This document shows, one piece after another, positions 1-11,400 of a stretch of DNA of 64,000 bases (positions within the stretch are counted from its first letter, which is position 1; every line of letters begins with the position of its first letter). Below the pieces are notes generated by a model that was not told the origin of the DNA, ran no database searches, and saw only the letters and a list, made by a program, of their open reading frames with translations. This DNA is from Dendrobium chrysotoxum (lineage: Eukaryota > Streptophyta > Magnoliopsida > Asparagales > Orchidaceae), in NCBI GenBank assembly GCA_019925795.1, contig CM034313.1, positions 23,486,932 through 23,550,931 on the forward strand. The letters run 5' to 3'. Made by a program: the position numbers and the translations under genes.

Positions 1-1695
1 GTGACTGAAGAACATCAGCGATGGCTTTCAAAATTGTTGGGGTATGACTTTGAGATTCAGTACAGACCAGGCGGGGAAAACAAGGCGGCTGATGCCTTGT
101 CCAGATGTGTGGGTGAACTACAGACAGTGGTAGTGTCTGTTCCGTTGATGTTGGATTGGGAGGCCATCAAAGCAGAGAGCTTAGAGGATGAAGAATTGGG
201 AAAGATCAGGGCTGATTTACTAAGGGAAGGAGACTGCCACCCAGGGTACTCAGTAGAGGGGGACAGATTGCTGTATCAAGGGAGGTTTGTGATGCCCAGG
301 ACTTCTATCCACATCCCAAACCTACTCCAGGAATTTCATGGGAGCGCAGTTGGGGGTCATTCTGGGGTACAGAAGACTTACAGGAGGATTGCTGCTGAGC
401 TTTATTGGAAGGGAATGCATAGAGATGTAGAGGAGATGGTGGCCAGATGTGAAACTTGTCAGAGGAACAAATACATGGCGATGTCACCAGGAGGGCTACT
501 ACAGCCGTTGGCGTTACCAGGACGAGTATGGGAAGAAATATACATGGACTTCATAGATGGGCTGCCTCGTTCAGAAGGTTTCACAGTGATCCTGGTGGTG
601 GTGGATAGATTGAGCAAGTATGCTCATTTTATTCCCCTCCGACATCCTTACACCGCAGTGACAGTAGCTTCAGCCTTCATCAGAGAGGTGATCAGGTTGC
701 ATGGGATACCAGAGGCAATAGTGTCAGATAGAGACAAGGTGTTCCTTAGTCACTTCTGGAAGGAGCTGTTCAGGCTACAAGGAACAGTTTTGAAAAGGAG
801 CACCGCTTATCACCCACAGACAGATGGCCAAACGGAGGTGGTTAACAGGAGCTTGGAAACCTACTTGAGATGTTTTGTGTCGGAGACACCTAGGCTTTGG
901 GTCAAATGGCTATCTTGGGCAGAATACTGGTATAACACTTCTTTTCACTCAGCTTCACAGATGACGCCATTTAAAGTACTGTATGGAAGGGACCCTCCTC
1001 ACCTGGTGCATTTTGGGAATAGTAGTACTCCAGTTTCTTCAGTGGAGGAGTACTTGGGGGAGAGAGATCAGGTACTAGAAGAATTGAAGAAACATCTACT
1101 AAGAGCACAACAAATCATGAAGAGACAGGCGGACTCACATAGGAGAGACATGCAATTCGAAGTGGGGGAAAGGGTTTTCCTAAAAATACGACCTTACAGG
1201 CAGAGGACTATGGCGAGAAGGAAGAATGAGAAGTTGGCTCCAAGGTATTTCGGCCCCTATGAAGTGTTGGACAAAATTGGAGCAGTGGCGTACCGACTGA
1301 AGCTTCCCCCATCAGCCAGCATACACCCAGTTTTTCACGTGTCTCAGTTGAGGAGAGCTATAGGGGAACACACAGTCAGTTTGGAGTTACCAGAGACACT
1401 GACTGAGGACTTGCAGGTGATATTGGAACCTCTGGAGCTCCGAGGTGTCAGGACTGATGAAAAGGGAGACAGAGAAGTGCTGATTGGATGGAAAGGTCTC
1501 CCTGATTTTGATGCTACTTGGGAACCATTTGAGAGTGTGAAAGAGCAATTTTCCTTTTTTCACCTTGAGGACAAGGTGAGTTTTTGGGAGGGGAGTAATG
1601 TTATGCAGACCGAACCGGTCCAATCCAGACCGGTCCAGGTCTACACACGGCGGAAGCAAGGGGGCGGACATCCAGCGGGGAGGCGGACTGGGTAG
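1..1695 (+). CDS. Ty3/gypsy pol C-terminus: RNase H end, integrase, chromodomain
   Basis: Partial polyprotein, open from the window edge to a stop at 1693-1695. Residues 1-35 are the end of RNase H with the ADALSR motif (30-35). The integrase HHCC zinc finger has H113, H120, C150 and C153. The catalytic core has D183, D243 and E279, giving a D,D(35)E spacing. The GPY/F module is near residues 412-432 and a chromodomain lies at about 470-530, ending in FHLEDKV. Integrase inserts retrotransposon cDNA in the nucleus; the chromodomain is known in this family to bias insertion to heterochromatin. All catalytic residues are present, so the visible part could be functional. The true start is upstream, outside the window. 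Confidence 0.93.
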   Translation: MTEEHQRWLSKLLGYDFEIQYRPGGENKAADALSRCVGELQTVVVSVPLMLDWEAIKAESLEDEELGKIRADLLREGDCHPGYSVEGDRLLYQGRFVMPRTSIHIPNLLQEFHGSAVGGHSGVQKTYRRIAAELYWKGMHRDVEEMVARCETCQRNKYMAMSPGGLLQPLALPGRVWEEIYMDFIDGLPRSEGFTVILVVVDRLSKYAHFIPLRHPYTAVTVASAFIREVIRLHGIPEAIVSDRDKVFLSHFWKELFRLQGTVLKRSTAYHPQTDGQTEVVNRSLETYLRCFVSETPRLWVKWLSWAEYWYNTSFHSASQMTPFKVLYGRDPPHLVHFGNSSTPVSSVEEYLGERDQVLEELKKHLLRAQQIMKRQADSHRRDMQFEVGERVFLKIRPYRQRTMARRKNEKLAPRYFGPYEVLDKIGAVAYRLKLPPSASIHPVFHVSQLRRAIGEHTVSLELPETLTEDLQVILEPLELRGVRTDEKGDREVLIGWKGLPDFDATWEPFESVKEQFSFFHLEDKVSFWEGSNVMQTEPVQSRPVQVYTRRKQGGGHPAGRRTG

Positions 1696-2098
1696 GGTCC
1701 ACGTGGAGCTGTTTTTGATTAGGTTGGAGGGAAATTTTGAATGCAAAGGGCTGTTTAGTCATTTTGTAATAGTCCTTTATTGTTAATTAGGGGTTTGGGA
1801 GGGAATGAGGGGGTATCTTGAATTTGAATGGAATTTGGGATCTAGGGTTTTCTTGCTTGGGCTCTTGGCTTTGCCGGAGATTGTAGGAGAGTTATTTCTT
1901 CCTCTCGAATCGAAGAAACTTGTATCTTGTTTGTTTTCTTGCATCTACTAGTGAAATCTTTTGTTTTCTCTCAGTTTTCTCTCAGATTTCTAGTATTTTT
2001 CTCTGTTTTGGGCTGATTTCCTGCTGAAATCAGCAAGGTTCTTGTTGCTTTACATCACCGGCTCGATAGGAATACTTGGATCCAAGTATTTCCTATCA
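1689..2098 (+). repeat. probable 3' LTR of the chromovirus
   Basis: The chromodomain ORF is followed by a purine-rich stretch and then TGGGTAGGG, taken as the LTR start. The end is placed at the CA of CCTATCA at 2098. The antisense copy at 6812-8197 has the same arrangement (polypurine tract, TGGATGGGG, a segment of about 395 bp ending CCTATCA), which supports both boundaries. The 5' LTR is not in the window, so this is inferred from homology rather than from a repeat pair. The polyprotein stop codon falls just inside the LTR. Confidence 0.6.
2065..2097. other. 33-bp near-perfect palindrome at LTR end
   Basis: Arms GATAGGAATACTTG and CAAGTATTTCCTATC pair completely except for one extra T, around the centre GATC. 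It ends one base before the inferred LTR terminus. The antisense chromovirus copy lacks it at the same place. Confidence 0.75.
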
Positions 2099-2285
2099 GA
2101 TTTCTCTCTTCCCCTCATATGGTGATGCTGCTCAGTCATGATTGTTGAATAAACATTGAATAAACATCAAGTTACTATGGTAGATATGCCTTATTAAATT
2201 TCATGATATTATCGAATTATAAGATGATTGTAAATGGCAGTTAGAAAGAATTTTCAAGGTTTTAAATGGTTATTTGCAGGATTAA

Positions 2286-3283
2286 TGGACTCACAAGGTC
2301 CATCTAGCGCATCAAGTGCCAAATTTGAGAAGAGAAAAAATATTTTTTCGAGTCTAAAACCCGAATGGATATCTGGGTTATTATAGATAATGTGTGAGTA
2401 TGTCAATACTAACATGAGAAGTGCTAACGGTTTCAAAGACACTATTTATCAAGGTGCTGCTCAAAAATTAAAAGAGAAATTTGGTATTGAGGTCACAGCT
2501 GAGCAATGCAAGAATCATATTAGATATCAAAGAAGTGTTTGGAATCGCATTCAAGAGTTAAAAAAGAAGTTTGGCGTGTCTTGGGATGATAGTATGAAAA
2601 CTATCTTGTTGGGTTAAGAGGAGTTTCTATCACATATCCAGGTAATACTACGAACTTAGATGAGTTTTTACAAATGTAAAGATACAATTTTTCTCTTACG
2701 CTAACTAATCTAAATAATTATAGGCTTTTTGAAAAGATGTGATATATCTTAATATTCCTCTCCAAAATTATATGGAATTAGAGAAAGATTGTGGTGAAGG
2801 TCATGCAACTGAAGATTGGGCTAGGTCAGGAAATCACCAAGCTCCATTTGGTTCTCAACATATTAATTTAGTTGATGAGGAGACAGTTGGTTTTGTGGAG
2901 ACTCCTATGGATATATCAGTATATGTTGATTGTCCTGAACAAAATGTTAGAGAATACCTTGTAGAAATGACAAAGCGAGGAATGTCATCATCTTCTAAGG
3001 GGTCCATCCAAAGGAAAAAAAAAATAAAAGGCTTGTTCATGATCATAGTCTCCATGATTATATTACAATGATGACTAACAGTGTAGTTCAAGTTGCTAAT
3101 GCAATTCAAACAACAACAAGAGCTTCAGAGGAAAGAAAAATGTTTATTAAGCTCACGACAGAGTTATCTAGCATTCCAGAGTTTTCGGAGGAAGAGATTA
3201 ATACTATATATGATAAGTTATCCAAGAACACAACAATGATTCATTCCTTCCTCTCCAAACCTAAGGAATCAAAGGCTCGATAG
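2286..3283 (+). pseudogene. Myb/SANT-like ORF1 of a PIF/Harbinger transposon, broken
   Basis: Three conserved blocks can be read. 2286-2616 contains the Myb/SANT-like DNA-binding helix region (EQCKNHI, then W and FGVSWDD). 2739-3030 has the connector typical of these proteins (Y, then LEKDCGEGHATEDWARS). 3068-3283 is an acidic helical tail. An in-frame TAG at 2382-2384 and frame changes between blocks break the gene unless introns remove them. In plant PIF/Harbinger elements ORF1 is the DNA-binding partner of the DDE transposase; no transposase is visible here. A second copy of the middle block lies antisense near 34178-34370. Confidence 0.7.
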
Positions 3284-4010
3284 ATGCAAAAAGAGTTAAA
3301 CAAATGATTCATTTGCATCATAAGAACGTCATTGATATTCAATTTGGCTTCAACACTTTGTACTGTATTTTATTCTTTAACATTCACATCAATTTGATTA
3401 TTGTTTTATATTGCAGATTTTTTTTTTCCATGAGAGAATACGTGGTTGATGATAGAATATACAAGGAGAATTGAAGAAGACATTTTGAATGCCAACATTA
3501 TTGTTATAGTTTTTGTAAAGTCTATTAGGTGTTGAAACCTTGGTATGATATTGTTAATATTCTGGGATTTGTTGTTGTAGCTTTTAACTCAATTCTATTG
3601 AGCTTCATTGAGTAGAAAAGAATTGATATGCTATAGAATACATCTACTATTGTTTTTACAATTGACATGTTGCCAGTCTACTGAAAAGTGCAAAGCCGTG
3701 ATAGCTCGTAGGGCAAAATATTTTATTAATGTATGTGAACATTTTTAAATTCTCATAAAAATTATAATTTTTAATGTGGACTCAAAATATAAATTAAAAT
3801 ATTTTTACTATACACTGTAAATACTCAATCAAACAACCTTTAAGTATTCAGAATGCACTGACTTTACTTTATTTTGCATACACCCAACCAAACAAAAAAA
3901 TAGTTCCCCTGTATTCACTTTACAGAAAACCAAACAGCCTCAAATTATTTACTTTATACTGCATTTATTTTACACTGCATTCACTTTATAGCCAACTAAA
4001 CAGCCCCTAA
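2286..4010 (+). mobile_element. PIF/Harbinger remnant with 3' terminal inverted repeat
   Basis: Downstream of the ORF1 remnant are A/T-rich subterminal repeats with several CAACCAAACA-type words, ending in CCAACTAAACAGCCCC followed by TAA at 4008-4010. This is the reverse complement of the classic GGGGCTGTTTGGTT terminus with the 3-bp TWA target site of PIF/Harbinger and Tourist elements. The matching left terminus was not found before 2286, so the element is probably truncated, perhaps by the adjacent chromovirus. Confidence 0.65.
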
Positions 4011-5303
4011 ATGTAGCATCCATTTTTTAACAATGAAATGTAATGGGAGATGAATGAGATATATCATATTGAAGGACCCTAATGAACATTATCTTGAAAA
4101 TTCGAATCAAAAGAAGTTTATCATTTTCTTTAAGCATCAATCCTTTTGTATGGGTGATTGCTCGGACACACATTTTGACAAAAGATAACTAGAAGCAGAT
4201 TTACTAAAGGGGCACCACTCCCTTGATTATTAATTCCACCTTTTTCACAAGAAGTATTAGTAAATCTTAATTTAAGAAAAAAGGTCATAAAAAATAACCT
4301 ACTTGAATATCAAAAAGATTGGTTTTACATTAAAGATAGACATTTTTTTAATGTTAGTCTACCTTTTTTGGATATGCAAAATTACCTCTCCAATATGAGT
4401 AATGTGATGTGTAGTTTCATCCCTAATGATTATAGCCCAATTTTCATTATAAAAGAATAACTTGGAGATGTTATCTAGGTTAGTGCCTCTGTGATTACCA
4501 AAATTGGAGAGAGGGTCATTTCTTGCATCATAGTGGCCAACACATTAGCTTTCTATCTTGTATTTCTTGAAACCTCATTCTCATCATCCTACTTTCTCAT
4601 ATCCTAATACGTTTTTAACAATGTTGTCATCATTACCACATACTTAGCATGTTTGGCTAGCCTTGATTTCATATGTAGGCAGCTGGATTTCATTCTCATC
4701 CTTGAAAGACATGATTGTAGAGACTGCTCACACTATCCTGACCTCATCCTGAAGATTATCTTTTTCTTCCACTGCAGTTTTTGTTTTGGGGTTGTTATTG
4801 GCGCTTGAGACAACATGTGAGGTAGCATATGAAATGTTGTGATGGATTTTTTTTTTAACATTATTGTCTCAATTATCTACATCAATTGTCCATGACATTT
4901 TCCTCAATAGATATCGCTCTAAAATAAGACCAACTACATTATATGAATCCTGATGTTACTAATTGCCATGTTCAGGAAGACAGAATGAGAGTTAAAGTAG
5001 ATGTTATAATAAACAGGGACAGAATGATAGCGACTTACACAAAGAAAATATATAGTGTTACATACATCTAAAACGTGTGAAAGAAGAGATAACAAGTATA
5101 TAAGGAATTGTTCATATTCTTGAATAAAAAAGAGGCATTCTATTAGAGGAACAAAATGGGAGTTTTATTCATTCTATTTTTGAGAAGATCCAAGAAATAT
5201 ATACATAAAACTTCATGCAAAATAAAATGAGTTGTGGAAAATGTAAACAGAGGAAAAAAATCACCAATCCAAGTATGCACTTCAAAAATGGTCAAGATAC
5301 TAC
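4011..5303. other. no feature recognised (probable intron sequence)
   Basis: A/T-rich DNA immediately downstream of exon 7 of the minus-strand 5-phosphatase gene, so presumably part of its next intron. I see no open frame with family features and no repeat boundaries. A short stretch near 4170-4260 faintly resembles the end of a copia RNase H, too weak to call. Confidence 0.4.
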
Positions 5304-5412
5304 CTGATCACCCTCAACTAGCTTAGACCATTCTTTTCTTGAGATTAGCTCATGCGTCTTTTCATATGGCAAATCTATGCGGTAGTTTAGATCACCAAGC
5401 CAGAAAATCTTT
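5304..5412 (-). CDS. 5-phosphatase exon 7 (last exon in window)
   Basis: Acceptor TTCTTAG, then KIFWLGDLNYRIDLPYEK, containing the catalytic GDLNYR motif, and ends VEGDQ at a GTAGTA donor in phase 0. The family continues here with an LxRELRKG-type segment, not found between 4000 and 5303. Confidence 0.9.
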
Positions 5413-8400
5413 CTAAGAAAAAGAGTAAAACAAGTGTAAGATAAACTTCAAGGAAGCTTAGAAGGGAAAAAAATAGCAAAATGTGACAGCAAAATGCTGA
5501 AAGCCAAGATGCCAGATGATGTATATTGACGGTAATTCAGTTGACTTACTCATGATCAGAAATAGTTTTTGGTAAACCAATACTAGAGGTTGATCGAAAT
5601 TGTGTCCTTCGGTGAATTTCTTGAACATCAGTATTTCTTCGAAGTTTATCACCTTCTTTTTCTCCAGAAGTTAGGTGACAACACACAAAGCAAAAAAGTG
5701 TTTCATATATGGACATGCTGACTGATATAGATCCCTGAGTATTTTTGCAAAATGTCAATTAAATGCTACATTGCTGGAGAATATTTACTTGATCAAATTT
5801 CAAAAAAAAATTTTAGCAAAACATAAAATTTTATGTTGCTTTATAAATGGCACGAAGAAAGCCATTTATGTCACGCTTGTGCATAATAAAAATATAAGCA
5901 GAAATGTTTTTGGCGTGCTCTACAATTACTATCCGTTATATTAAGCAAAGCGGGCAAGACAATGGCCTGAACTCTAAATTGATGATTTGGCCAGTGTTGA
6001 TAATATTTTGAAGGCTCGGAAACCACAAAAGCAGACAGGTAACTAAAGTTCATACAAGGAATCTTATGTAGGCGATAAAAAAGTTCAAACGTGCGCTGTT
6101 TCTAAAATTTGGGTGCAAAAAATCAATCTACTCTGAAAATTAATCAAAATTAAACAAGGGAAAAAAATAAATATATGCTTTATGCTTCCAGCTCCAGCTA
6201 CAGGTTGGAAAATCAACATTGAGAAGCTTCATGGCTTAATATAGTGTATGGACTTAAGCTAACCTCGCAAATATGGCTTATGTTATGTAAGATTGTCACA
6301 AAAACATGGCCTAGTAGGTTGGTTGCCATGTGGATCCCTGCCTTTACCGTGATTCTTTGTTTTAAGGCTAGTCCCTTGTTCAAGCAAGCTTTAGAACGGT
6401 GTAAATGGTTCTCACTCAAACTAGGCGAATGGTTACCTCAAAAATGAATTAGAATGAAACACACTGCATTAACTTTACTTTACCTTGAATTTATTTTTCA
6501 TCCAACCAAACACTAAACTTTTCAAAACCCCTGCATTTACTTTACTTTACACTCAGGGGCTGTTTGGTTGGAAATAAAGTGAGTATAAAGTAAAGTAAAT
6601 GCAAGAATTTTAACTTCTTAGGTGTTTGGTTTTACATGGAGTAAAGTAAAATAAAATTCGAACAAATTCTAAACTCTCCGCATTAGCTTATTCTCAGCGT
6701 AAGTAAAACCACCCGAATCAAGGAAAAAAGGAATTCACGAGCGCGAGCGAGAGCGTTTCTTCGTCCATTTTTACAGGAAGCATCATTGCTTATTCTCCGT
6801 TCGCAGAACTCTGATAGGAAACAACAACCAAAATAGTGAAAACTGCACTGAATTTTTGAGAAATTTAGCAAAAACCTAGCAGATTTTACAAATTCTGTAG
6901 AGAAATAGCAAAGGCGAGCACACAGAATTAAGTAAGAGATGAGAAGAAATAACCCGATACAATGATTCTTTAATTCAAGAAGAAGCTTTAGCTCTCCAAT
7001 CTCTAGCCGATGTCTAGAGCCCAAACCAAAACTGAGATCTCAAATTTCATATTCAATTCAAGATAAAACCTAACCTTAGCAAGAAGAAAACTACTTAAAG
7101 CAAATTATAATTCATTAATCCCTAAACAGCCCTTAATTTGAATTTTCCCTCCTAAACCATTGCCACCATTATTGCGTAGGCCCCACACTTGATTCCACCC
7201 CATCCAGGCTCCCCCCTCCCCCCTCTTTTTTCCGCCTCCTATTCACGTGAACCCGTCCAAGAGGGACCGGTTCCGCCGGCCCTTGGGCCGGTCTAACACT
7301 ACCCTCCTCTCAAAGACTCACTTTGTCCTCAAGGTGAAATGAAGAAAATTGATGCTTCATCCTCTCATAAGGTTCCCAAGTGGCATCAAAGTCGGGGAGG
7401 CCCCTCCATTTAATCAGCACTTCTTTGTTCCTCCCTTATCCTGATCTCACCCCTTTTAGCTCCAATGGTTCCAACACAACTTCCAAATCCTCAGTCAGTA
7501 TCGTCGGTAATTCTGCACTAATTACATGCTTTCCCAGAGCTCTCCTCAACTGTGACACATGGATTATTGGGTGTATGGTGACAGTCAGGGGTAACTTAAG
7601 GTGGTAGGACACTACTCCAATCTTTTCCAATATATCGTAGGGGCTGAAATATCTCGGGGCTAATTTCTCGTTCCTCCTGTTGGCCACTGTCCTCTGTCTA
7701 TAGGGTCAAAGTTTTAAGAACACCTTGCCCCCAACTTCGAATTGGATGTCTTTCCTATGTGCATCTGCCTGCTTCTTCATGATCTGTTGTGCCCTCAACA
7801 TGTGTCTCTTCATTTCGTCTAACACCTTATCCCTTAATTTCCTCCAAGTACTGCTCTACTGAAGAGACTGGTGTGCTTCTCTACCCAAAATGCATCAAGT
7901 GTGGTGGGTCTCTTCCATACAGCACTTTAAAAGAGGTCATCCGAGAGCCCGAGTGATATGAAGTGTTGTACCAGTACTCCGCCCATGCTAGCCATTTGAC
8001 CCATAATCGAGGTGTTTCAGAGGCAAAACACAACAGGTAAGTCTCTAATCCCCTGTTGACAACTTCTGTCTACCCATCTGCATGTGGTTGGTAAGCGGTG
8101 ATTCTCTTGAGAACTGTTCCTTGCAGCCTGAATAGCTCCTTCCAGAACCGACTGAGAAACACCTTATCTCGATCTGAAACTATCGACTCTGGAATTCTAG
8201 AAAATTACACATGCACCCAATAGGGGTGAAATTCTGGGGCTTTGAACTTAGTGATATTATAAATCTTAGGTTTTAATTTCATTGAATTTAGAGTTCATTA
8301 GGTCAGAGAATTAGTCAAATCAAAAATCTACCCTTCTAGGGGACCTAAAATTTGCAAAAAATACAATAAATTCAAATTAAATCCAAAAATTATAAATAAT

Positions 8401-11400
8401 ATCTCAAATTGTTCATAATTAAATCCTCTGTCCAAGAAAATTAAAAATCCCTTCATTGGACCTCAAAATTGATCTTAATTTAATAATTAAGAAAATTCAA
8501 TAATTAATTTAAATAAATAATTAAAAATTATTTAAAATGCCAAATAAATTTTTCACTCTTAAAAACACTCCTGCAGGTCATCCCTAGCCGTTGGGAGTGA
8601 TTTCAAGAGTTTGGAGTGAATTTGGTGCAAAAATAATAAAATCTCTTTAATAAACAAATTAAATAATTCAATTAAATGATAAAAATTCAAAAATTCATAA
8701 TTAATTCTAAAAAATTCTAAATTGAGCAAACTCAAAGGCACTGAACTCCTTTCAGAGTCTAATATTTATTAAAAATACCAAATTTTTAGAAATCAATAAA
8801 AATAAAAAAAGTCAACTCTTTGGTCACTCTAGTTCAAAAATACATTAAAACTTTGAAAATTTATAACTAATTCTATAAAAATCTAAATCCAACAAACTTA
8901 GTGTTATTTTACTCATCTTAGAATATAGTATTTATGAAAAATATTAAAACTCCAGAACTTAATTAAAAAAAGTCAAAATTGGACCTTTCTTTTAATGAAT
9001 TAAAATAATTCATAAAATCCGAAAATTAAATAAATGACTAAAATTCCAGGGAAACATCAATCCAATCAGTAAAATTAGAAAACCAAACTCAAAATACACA
9101 ACAAATACTCCGTTGATGAAATTTTTATGATGGACTATCTCGATCTGCGGGACTACATGTCCTAAGGAGACCTGGTTCCTCAAGCCCGTTGTGATAAGGC
9201 CACGAACCAATTCAATGAAGTGCAAAATTATAAAACCAACTTATCATTAATTAGTTAACCAAAATTAAATAATTAATACAACTGCATCAACTAGATTTTT
9301 AGGATGGACAACCTCAAGCTGCAAGGCATGTGTCCTAGGGAGACCGGGTTCCTTGAGCCCGTTGTAACAACGCCATGAACTAGTTGATGGCAAATAAAAA
9401 AAATATTAATCTAATGAGTCAAATTAGCAACCAATTAATTAAAAATTTTCAACCCCTAATTTGAACTAGCTAAATCAATTAAACAATATTGGTTACTACT
9501 AGGTAACCCAGGCCTATGAGGCTATTAACTTAGGCTCTGTTGACCTACACATCTAAGACAAAAAAAAGGGATGCTCATACCTGCTCCCACGTCGCACGAC
9601 CTCGCACGTCGCAGACACATCCGCGACACTCCTCCCACGACGCACGACCTCGTGTCGTTAAATAGGCGAAGGAATGAGGCCTTCGCTCTCGCTCGCTCTC
9701 CCATTCCCTTCCTTTCGTGTGCTCCCTCGCCTCCTTCAGGCTGTTCGACTTTGCGCCTTCGATCGACATTCCCTTCAGGTCGGATCGGAAGTCCAGACGG
9801 GAGCTCGCTTGCTGACCTTCTCCCTCACGTGTGCTTCTTCGGCTTCTTCGTCGCGGCTCAACTTCGCTCGCTCGACGACTTCCCCTTCCTGTCGATCAGG
9901 AGTTCCGACATTTTAATCAGAGGGCACGACGGGAGCTCGATCGCTGTAAGGGTAACCTTCTCCTTTGCACACACTTCTCCGACCCCTTCATGGTAGTCCG
10001 GCTTCACTCCTTCTTCGACTTCCCCTTCCTGTTTGATCGGAGAAGGCGACGGGAGCTCGCACACAATGAAGGTAACAATCTCCCTTCCGAGAGCTTCTGC
10101 GGCCGAATCTAGTAAATCTATCAAGAAAAGGATTTTAAGTTTTAATTAAAATTGATTAAAATTAATTTTGATTACATTTATTTTAAATTAATTATAATTA
10201 TTATAATTAATTATAATTAATTTAATTAAATGATTATAATTAATTTTAATTAATTTAACTAAAATTAATCTTGATTAATTATAATTTGTATCTTATTAAT
10301 TTCAATTAATTATTATTAATTAATTAATTATGATTAATTAATATTAATTAGTTTTAATTAATTAAAGTTAAATATAATTAATTATTTTAATTAATTATAT
10401 TCATTATAATTAATTATTCTAATTAATTATGATTAATTAAAAATAATTATAATTAATTATTGATTATAATTAATAAAGAGAGGGTGCTCTTCCCTCTCTC
10501 CTTGTACCTCGATCCACGAGCCTGCACCGTCGTCGACATGCGAAGGTATAATCCCTGAGCTCAGATTCCTGTTCTCGTCGTGGCGGCGAGCTGGCAAACC
10601 CCCTACGCGCTCACGTAGCGTAGTAGGGAGGGAAGCTAGCGCGACGCCTACGACGAGGCGGGCAATCGCCTTAAACCACGCCCTCGACGCTTGCGACGAG
10701 CTGGCAAACCCCCTACGCGCTCACGTAGCGTAGTAGGGAGGGAAGCTAGCGCGACGCCTACGACGAGGCGGGCAATCGCCTTAAACCCCGCCCTCGACGC
10801 TTGCGACGAACCGGCAAACCCCCTACGCGCTCACGTAGCGTAGTAGGGAGGGAAACCGACACGGCGCTTGCGACGAGGTGGGTAATCCCCGGACCGCTCA
10901 TGTAGCGTGAGGGGGAACAAAACTAAGTACCCACATGTGGGGAAATCCTGCTTTCTTTGCAACAGGTGCCCGAGACCCCTAAATGCTCATGTAGCGGGCG
11001 AGGATTGAAGAAAAAAAATGCCGCCGCAATGTCTATGGACATCTACTTGAAGCGCCCACGTGGCGTGGAGGGGAAGGCAGCCTCTTGGTTTTTCCCCTAA
11101 ACGGGGGAGACGCCGGGAGGCTGTCGAAATTTCGGGTGAAGATATGACTATACTCAGACCTGTTTGAACTCAAAAGGACTTGGACTTAAACTCAAACGAA
11201 CAATGAAATAAGACTTAAATGAATTTGAATCTAAATAAGTGAACAAATATAATGACTTGATTCAAGCATTATATGGATGATAAGAAATGGACTTAAGAAC
11301 TCTTGGACAGCAGGGAAGATGAACTTGAGCTGAACTTGTGGACACATGCAAGAGAACTTACAAGAAACTTGGACACTGGAATAACAAAGAACCTTGACAT

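Larger units (their letters stand above)
1..2098 (+). mobile_element. Ty3/gypsy chromovirus retrotransposon, 3' part
   Basis: The window opens inside the polyprotein of a Ty3/gypsy element and runs through integrase, chromodomain and a probable 3' LTR. Domain order (RNase H, integrase, GPY/F module, chromodomain) is that of plant chromoviruses, and the short LTR fits the Reina/Tekay/Galadriel side better than the long-LTR Tat/Ogre elements elsewhere here. The reading frame is intact over all 564 visible codons, so this copy is fairly young. The 5' half and 5' LTR are outside the window, so target duplications and LTR divergence cannot be assessed. A related antisense copy lies at 6812-8197. 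Confidence 0.9.
6812..8197 (-). mobile_element. antisense chromovirus fragment in intron 5
   Basis: A second chromovirus of the same family as 1-2098, on the minus strand. It holds part of the integrase core (from about 8197, cut within the sequence around the second catalytic Asp), the GPY/F module, a degenerate chromodomain, a polypurine tract and a 3' LTR ending at 6812. It abuts the old Ogre-like LTR at about 8197-8225. It lies sense to the host 5-phosphatase gene inside its giant intron. Confidence 0.8.

Noticed and set aside
4170..4260. Copia RNase H end
   Set aside because: A few residues resemble the family (ADLLK-like), but stops and lack of context make it unsupported.
9571..10124. 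Overlapping frames on both strands at the start of the solo LTR
   Set aside because: G/C-rich sequence with few stops by chance; no family features and located inside an LTR.
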